A program made the position numbers and the translations under genes. From JACCZZ01 sp044227805 (GTDB lineage Bacteria; Bacteroidota; Bacteroidia; Chitinophagales; UBA10324): 64,000 bases of DNA. This document shows, one piece after another, positions 59,099-64,000 of the stretch (the first letter of the stretch is position 1; each line of letters starts with the position of its first letter). The DNA lies in the NCBI GenBank assembly GCA_044227805.1, contig JBGAWA010000005.1, forward strand, positions 1 through 64,000, in the 5' to 3' direction. The notes beneath the pieces were generated by a model. That model did no database searches. It worked only from the letters and a program-made list of their open reading frames with translations, and was not told the DNA's origin.

Positions 59099-59923
59099 TC
59101 AGAATGCGTAACTCAGGTATAATCCCTTACCGTTACCAAACATCGGGGAAATGCTCAGCCTGTCACCTTTATCAATACGGTGCAATTGAGGAATCAGGTA
59201 ACCGATGCCGGCCCCCACAATATAACCGGCCACCACATCACTCGGAAAATGCTTACCCGCCTTATACCGGGCGAAACCGATAAAAGCCGGAAAGGTAACG
59301 GCAACCGTCCATACTACGGGTTTCAGCTTTGAATGTGGGTGAAAATCATTAAAAATTTTTGCGCCGCAGAATGAAGCACAGGCAGAGATGCTGGTATGCC
59401 CACTGAAAAATGATTCCTTCACATTGGAAGCGGTTCTTTCTTCAATGGTGAAGTCTTTGGTATTATAGGTTAGTGGCCGTCTTCTGTTTACAATCCCGGA
59501 GGTAAGGTTATAAGCGCCGGATCCTATCGTAATAGTTTCAACATACAGCAAAATCGTTGTAACCGCATTATCGTTAATGCGTCCGTCAGCAAGTGAGATC
59601 AGCGGTAACGCCAGGGCTGTATACAAAGCATAGTTGCTGGCATTGAGGTAAGATTGATTCGACTGGGTGACGGCGCTGATGTCAAAAGAAGGAATCTTGT
59701 CGGTATTGGTATCAGTGAGTGCCTGTTGCGTGGTAAAAGGTGTTTTACCGGTGCGGGCCAGCAATCCGCCCACATTCATTACTACGCCCGCAGTAAAATA
59801 GGCGAGCTCTTTGTTCATCTTCAATTCATATGGATTATACGAATCCTGCGCTATGCATGGATGCATGATTCCGGGCACCAGCAAAATCAACCATATCACC
59901 TTTAAGGCAAAATTACTGCTCAT
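59099..59923 (-). CDS. PAP2-family phosphatase, exported
   Basis: 274 residues from the ATG at 59923. A signal peptide ends near MHPCIAQ. The three motifs of the PAP2/acid phosphatase superfamily are present: VNRRRPLTYN (K/R-x6-RP type), SFFSGHTSISACASF (PSGH-like, with the catalytic histidine) and ARYKAGKHFPSDVVAGYIVG (SR-x5-H-x3-D). Several hydrophobic helices place it in the membrane. It removes phosphate from lipid phosphates, such as undecaprenyl pyrophosphate or phosphatidate; substrate unproven. No operon partner. Confidence 0.92.
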   Translation of the reverse strand: MSSNFALKVIWLILLVPGIMHPCIAQDSYNPYELKMNKELAYFTAGVVMNVGGLLARTGKTPFTTQQALTDTNTDKIPSFDISAVTQSNQSYLNASNYALYTALALPLISLADGRINDNAVTTILLYVETITIGSGAYNLTSGIVNRRRPLTYNTKDFTIEERTASNVKESFFSGHTSISACASFCGAKIFNDFHPHSKLKPVVWTVAVTFPAFIGFARYKAGKHFPSDVVAGYIVGAGIGYLIPQLHRIDKGDRLSISPMFGNGKGLYLSYAF

Positions 59924-60091
59924 GAAAACTGTCACTCAAGTGATGAAAAGAAATAGTAAGAGATTTTGAGTTGATATCCCGTTGACCGTAATGACGAAAG
60001 GCATTCCGGCTGTGAGCTTGTTGTCGTCTTACTTTGTTGTGATTGATACTTCAGGAATAGCCCATAAAGAATTTGGTGCACATTTACCGGG

Positions 60092-60592
60092 CTACTTCAA
60101 TTCAACCAGCACCTGATTTTTCTCGACAGCATCCTTTGCCACTACCTTGATAGCTTTCACAATTCCGGCACCCGGTGATTTAATTACATTTTCCATTTTC
60201 ATGGCCTCCAGTATCAGCACAGAATCGCCTTCTTTAATTTCCTGATCTACCTGTACCATCACTTTTAAAACCAAACCAGGCATAGGGGCCTTTATGGAAT
60301 TCACCTTATGTACTGCCGCGCCTTCCATCCCCAGTTCCTTCAGCAAGGCATCAAACCGGTCTTTCACCTTCACCTGGTAAATATTTCCATTGACACGAAT
60401 AGTAAAAGTCTTTTTTTCCTTGACCGCCTGAAGCACTTCACAGGTAAAAGAGCGGTTATCCTTAACAATGTGAAACCGCCGGTCACCGATAGAGATCTTA
60501 TCCCAGCTACCCTGCATGCCGTCTATGGTGAAATCGTTGCCGGATAACTCGATATCACGTTCTTTATCATGATCGACAGTTACTTTGTACAT
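60092..60592 (-). CDS. Biotin carboxyl carrier (biotin/lipoyl attachment) protein
   Basis: 166 residues. The last about 70 residues form a biotinyl domain with the attachment site EAMKMEN (K132) and APMPGLVLKVMVQVDQEIKE, typical of acyl-CoA (propionyl-, methylcrotonyl-) carboxylases. The first about 90 residues resemble the BT (biotin carboxylase-carboxyltransferase linking) region of such carriers. No carboxylase or carboxyltransferase gene is adjacent, so its partners lie elsewhere. Cytoplasmic. Confidence 0.92.
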   Translation of the reverse strand: MYKVTVDHDKERDIELSGNDFTIDGMQGSWDKISIGDRRFHIVKDNRSFTCEVLQAVKEKKTFTIRVNGNIYQVKVKDRFDALLKELGMEGAAVHKVNSIKAPMPGLVLKVMVQVDQEIKEGDSVLILEAMKMENVIKSPGAGIVKAIKVVAKDAVEKNQVLVELK

Positions 60593-60778
60593 GAATTACT
60601 TTTTTAGTCCGTTTGGATTCACAAAGCAAACGATAAAATTGATAATTGTACATCCCGGCAAAAAGATTAATCTACCCGAAAAAAATGTTGCAGTCGGTCT
60701 TTATGCCATTGCCAGACAGGAATCTATTCAATGGAAACCCTGAAACCGGCGTAGTTATCCGCAGTCACCGTTTAATTC

Positions 60779-60786
60779 TATTTTTG
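60779..60786 (+). promoter_or_regulatory. Bacteroidota -7 promoter element upstream of the M1 gene
   Basis: TATTTTTG matches TAnnTTTG exactly, about 80 bp before the M1 aminopeptidase start, in the 269-bp gap after the divergent biotin-carrier gene. No clear -33 TTG. Confidence 0.45.
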
Positions 60787-60867
60787 TTTATTCACGGGGA
60801 ATTCACTGCCGGTAAGGTTGCCGGTGAGTGAAGCAGTGAATGAAGTGGCTAAATTAATCGAATGCCC

Positions 60868-63561
60868 ATGAAAAAAATCGTTTTCTATTATGGCCTGCTG
60901 CTTTTGGCTTCGGTAGTGATGAGTTGTTCTGTGAAGCAAAAGCTGGCTGCTTCCTGGGAAACCGGCGCAGATTCCACCGTCGTTGCTGATCCATATTCAC
61001 TGGAACCGGCAGATAGCATTTCCTATGATTTCAGTGATGATGCCATTGTGGTTACGCCGCAGGATTACCGGCCATCCTATTCCATCATCAATGACCTGGT
61101 TCATACTAAACTCGATGTCAGTTTCGACTGGGACAAAACACAGCTCAATGGAAAAGCATGGATCACGCTTTCTCCTCATTTCTATACAACGGATTCATTA
61201 TGGCTCGATGCAAAAGGTTTTGATATTCATAAGCTGGAACTGGTGCGCAAGCAGGGTAATCTCCCGCTGTCCTATACCTATGATTCATTAGGCGTAAATA
61301 TTAAGCTGGACAGGATGTATGATGATGATGATCAGTACACTGTTTACATCGACTATACTGCCAAACCCAATGAGCTGAAGGTGAAGGGATCGGCAGCCAT
61401 CACGGATGCAAGAGGATTATACTTCATTAATCCTGACGGAAAAGACCCTGACAAGCCAAGGCAGCTTTGGACACAGGGTGAGACTGAAAGCAACTCCTGT
61501 TGGTTTCCAACCATTGATAAACCAAATATGAAAATGACAACCGAGCTGTCAATGACGGTTGAAAAAGGATTTGTCACGCTTTCAAACGGCCTGATGATCG
61601 CTACCAGGGATAATGGCAATGGAACGCATACTGATACCTATAAACTCGACCTCCCATATGCACCCTATCTCGTCATGATGGCAGCCGGTCCGTTTGCAGT
61701 AGTTAAAGATCGCTGGAAGAATATGGAAGTCAACTACTATGTAGATAAAAAATATGAACCCTATGCAAAAGCTATCTTTGGCAATACGCCGGAGATGATC
61801 GACTTCTTTTCCACGCGGTTGGGGGTTCCCTATCCATGGCCCAAATATGCGCAGGTGGTGGTACACGACTATATTTCCGGTGCCATGGAAAATGTATCTG
61901 CCACGGTGTTTTATGACAGGATGCACCAGACAACAAGGGAAATGATTGACGGAAAGAAAGAGGATATAATCTCTCATGAATTGTTTCATCATTGGTTTGG
62001 CGACCTGGTAACCTGCGAATCATGGTCTAATATTTCTCTGAATGAATCCTTTGCAACCTATGGGGAGTATCTGTGGCTTGAACATAAATATGGAAGAGAT
62101 GAAGCAGACAATCATCTTAACGATGACCTTGAACAATATCTCTATATGGCGCGGTTGGGCAATGAACCGCTTGTGCGGTATAACTATAAGAACAGGGAAG
62201 ATGTGTTTGATGTCATCAGCTATCAGAAAGGCGGCAGAGTGCTTCACCTGCTGCGTAATTATGTTGGTGATGAAGCCTTCTTTCATGCTTTGAATAAATA
62301 CCTTACCGATCATCGCTTGGGTACCGTGGAAGTGGCACAGCTGCGGCTGGCCTTTGAAGAAGTGACAGGCATGGATTTAAACTGGTTTTTCAATCAGTGG
62401 TTTTTCGCCAGCGGCCATCCGGAACTGGATATCGATTACGAGTACGATACTGACGCAAAGCAAGTAACGGTGACCATTCGGCAATTGCAGGATACCTACG
62501 ACGGGACGCCGGTTTTCAGATTACCTGTCGATATTGATGTATATGAAGGAGGAAAAGTAACCCGTTATGCAAAGGTGATAACGGATGCCATGCAGAAGTT
62601 TTCATTCAGTTGTGAAACGCCACCCGACCTCGTGAATGTAGATGCAAGAAAGACGCTCATTTGTGAAAAGACGGATCATAAATCTGATTCCGCCTTTGCC
62701 TTTCAGTTGGAGCATGCCCCGCTATTTATGGACAGGCTTGAGTCAATCGGCTACTTTGCCCAACATGCTGCAAGCCCTTTGTATGAGCAGGCTTTGCTGC
62801 GTGGCATGAATGACCGTTATGCGCCTATTCGCAGACTGGCAGTGGAAAGTGTCCCTCCCGAGGTAGCTGCACAAAGCGGAAATTCCTTTGCGAAAAAAAT
62901 CAAGGACATGGCCCTGCAGGATTCAAGCTCTGCCGTGCGTGCCGCAGCCATCGAAAACATGGCAGGTTGGTCTGATACCTCCGTGATCAGCGTGTTGGAA
63001 AACGGGCTACGCGACAGTTCCTTCCTCGTGATCTCGTCAGCGTTAAAGGCGATGGTGGAGGTAGATTCCGTGAAGGCGTACGAAGCTGCCGGCTTGCTGG
63101 AAAAAGATTCATCCGAACAGGTGAGAGATGGTCTCGAAACTGTTTACGCGCGGATGGGCCGCCCTGAGAAGAATGATTTTTTTATGTCGCAACTGAGTGG
63201 AACCGATGTATCATATTATTCCACTGTTAACTATGGGGAATTTCTTGCCCGGTGGGCTAGCGACACGGAAGTGATTGAAAAGGCGCTGCCGCTGTTGTAT
63301 GAGATAGCTGCAAAAAATGCGCGCTGGTATGTACGGCTTGCAGCCACCAATGCGCTTGAAAATGTGTATTCGGCGATGGATCTTCAGAAGGAGAACGATA
63401 CCAATAGATTAATGCAGGCAGAAATGAGTGCAGATGAAAAACAACGCCTGATGGAGGAACTGGAATGGATCAATAAACAGATGACGGACCTGGAAGTCAA
63501 GGTGGGCGCCATCAAGGCGGCTGAAACCAATGAACACCTGAAGATGATTTACGGAAATTAA
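60868..63561 (+). CDS. M1-family metallopeptidase lipoprotein with C-terminal HEAT-like repeats
   Basis: 897 residues from the ATG at 60868 (60862 is also in frame). A lipobox VVMSC follows the signal helix, so it is probably anchored to the outer membrane or periplasmic face. The M1 motifs are GAMENVSATVFYD (the GAMEN-type exopeptidase loop) and HELFHHWFGDLVT (H370, E371, H374) with the third ligand in NESFATYGE. The C-terminal third (from about 610) is helical with HEAT-like repeats (YAPIRRLAVESVPPEVAA, SAVRAAAIENMAGWSD). It trims N-terminal residues from peptides. A gamma-carbonic anhydrase gene follows after 42 bp. Confidence 0.94.
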   Translation: MKKIVFYYGLLLLASVVMSCSVKQKLAASWETGADSTVVADPYSLEPADSISYDFSDDAIVVTPQDYRPSYSIINDLVHTKLDVSFDWDKTQLNGKAWITLSPHFYTTDSLWLDAKGFDIHKLELVRKQGNLPLSYTYDSLGVNIKLDRMYDDDDQYTVYIDYTAKPNELKVKGSAAITDARGLYFINPDGKDPDKPRQLWTQGETESNSCWFPTIDKPNMKMTTELSMTVEKGFVTLSNGLMIATRDNGNGTHTDTYKLDLPYAPYLVMMAAGPFAVVKDRWKNMEVNYYVDKKYEPYAKAIFGNTPEMIDFFSTRLGVPYPWPKYAQVVVHDYISGAMENVSATVFYDRMHQTTREMIDGKKEDIISHELFHHWFGDLVTCESWSNISLNESFATYGEYLWLEHKYGRDEADNHLNDDLEQYLYMARLGNEPLVRYNYKNREDVFDVISYQKGGRVLHLLRNYVGDEAFFHALNKYLTDHRLGTVEVAQLRLAFEEVTGMDLNWFFNQWFFASGHPELDIDYEYDTDAKQVTVTIRQLQDTYDGTPVFRLPVDIDVYEGGKVTRYAKVITDAMQKFSFSCETPPDLVNVDARKTLICEKTDHKSDSAFAFQLEHAPLFMDRLESIGYFAQHAASPLYEQALLRGMNDRYAPIRRLAVESVPPEVAAQSGNSFAKKIKDMALQDSSSAVRAAAIENMAGWSDTSVISVLENGLRDSSFLVISSALKAMVEVDSVKAYEAAGLLEKDSSEQVRDGLETVYARMGRPEKNDFFMSQLSGTDVSYYSTVNYGEFLARWASDTEVIEKALPLLYEIAAKNARWYVRLAATNALENVYSAMDLQKENDTNRLMQAEMSADEKQRLMEELEWINKQMTDLEVKVGAIKAAETNEHLKMIYGN

Positions 63562-63603
63562 TATTTTCAATCGCCCATTAACAAAACAGATCACCGCGAT
63601 AAT

Positions 63604-64000
63604 ATGGCCATCATCAAACCCATCAAAGGCATTGCGCCGCAATTTGGCAAAAATTGTTACCTCGCTGATAATGCGGTAGTCATTGGTGATGTAATCATGC
63701 AGGATGATTGTACGATCTGGTTCAACGCTGTTGTGAGGGGAGACGTACATTCCATACGGATGGGCCACAAGGTGAACATTCAGGATGGTGCCGTGATCCA
63801 TTGCACGTACCAGAAGGCCAGTACAACGATCGGCAACAATGTTTCCATCGGCCACCGCGCTATCGTGCATGGCTGCACGCTGGAAGATAATGTGGTGGTG
63901 GGCATGGGCGCCATTGTAATGGATCATGCCGTGGTGGAAAAAAATTCACTCATTGCGGCGGGATCCGTGGTGCTTGAAAATACGCGGGTGGAATCAGGCT
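63604..64000 (+). CDS. Gamma-carbonic anhydrase-family protein, N-terminal part
   Basis: The frame runs off the right edge after 132 residues. It is a left-handed beta-helix of hexapeptide repeats: VVIGDVIMQDDCTIWFNAVV, RGDVHSIRMGHKVNIQDGAV, IHCTYQKASTTIGNNVSIGH, RAIVHGCTLEDNVVVGMGAI. The histidines of IHC, IGH and VHG fit the zinc ligands of the YrdA/CaiE/gamma-CA family. Many such proteins are annotated as carbonic anhydrases although activity is not always shown. The C-terminal helix is outside the window. Confidence 0.9.
   Translation, partial: MAIIKPIKGIAPQFGKNCYLADNAVVIGDVIMQDDCTIWFNAVVRGDVHSIRMGHKVNIQDGAVIHCTYQKASTTIGNNVSIGHRAIVHGCTLEDNVVVGMGAIVMDHAVVEKNSLIAAGSVVLENTRVESG

Noticed and set aside
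1..64000. Transposase, integrase or phage genes that could move the repeat
   Set aside because: None was seen in any frame; the element may be moved by a factor encoded elsewhere or no longer move.

Overview
The window is about 64 kb of chromosome from a member of the Bacteroidota, most likely of the Chitinophagales/Saprospiria type. This is inferred from a PorP/SprF-family type IX secretion component, an M43 protease with a T9SS-type C-terminal sorting domain, a MoxR-DUF58-Bat operon, the HTH/HRDC-tailed helicase, and several exact matches to the Bacteroidota -7 promoter element TAnnTTTG. I saw no rRNA, tRNA, CRISPR array, transposase or phage gene. The left end cuts an LldF/LutB-type iron-sulfur protein and the right end cuts a gamma-carbonic anhydrase.

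Layout. 1-13991: housekeeping and metabolic genes (helicase, M13 peptidase, Lrp regulator, Ppx/GppA phosphatase, Rieske protein, EamA transporter, RidA, a degenerate 3-hydroxyacyl-CoA dehydrogenase homologue, polysaccharide deacetylase, uracil phosphoribosyltransferase, PorP/SprF). 14461-16515: an A+T-richer minus-strand block, Crp/Fnr regulator - NmrA-like protein - NTF2-like lipoprotein, with two identical palindromic boxes between regulator and target. 16528-20001: 3-methyladenine glycosylase, RsmI-like methyltransferase, acylphosphatase, alpha/beta hydrolase and a one-domain asparaginase homologue. 20301-44480: a 24-kb surface-glycan locus with a Wzm/Wzt ABC exporter, two sulfotransferases, a FdtA-type ketoisomerase with a DegT-type aminotransferase, three FemAB/GNAT-like proteins, seven glycosyltransferases, a deacetylase, three methyltransferases, an AsnB-type amidotransferase and a polytopic membrane protein. 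44560-45717: methionine-type aminotransferase. 45964-49786: an arsenosugar cluster (DUF547, TIGR04282 glycosyltransferase, purine nucleoside phosphorylase, peroxidase-like protein, radical SAM ArsS). 49970-55506: MoxR-DUF58-BatD/DUF4381-like-BatA-BatB-BatC. 56081-64000: secreted M43 protease, NTF2-like protein, secreted FnIII-like protein, PAP2 phosphatase, biotin carboxyl carrier protein, M1 aminopeptidase and carbonic anhydrase.

How genes work together. The glycan locus can make, decorate (3-amino sugar, N-acyl, methyl, sulfate, possibly amide groups) and export a polysaccharide by the Wzm/Wzt route. PorP/SprF and the sorting-domain protease show that the cell also secretes proteins by T9SS. 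The ArsS cluster supplies the adenosylation step and, by inference, a phosphorolysis step and a glycosyl transfer for oxo-arsenosugars; ArsM is not in the window.

The most unusual feature is non-coding. A structured repeat of about 160 bp with three inverted repeats recurs in gaps between genes. Three copies are near-intact (3268, 14289, 55737), five are recognisable but decayed, and about ten are fragments. Two of the intact copies differ at only one position over about 155 bp. A third has a compensatory base-pair change in the long stem, which suggests the hairpin itself is under selection. The better copies lie 3' of a gene and in its sense direction.
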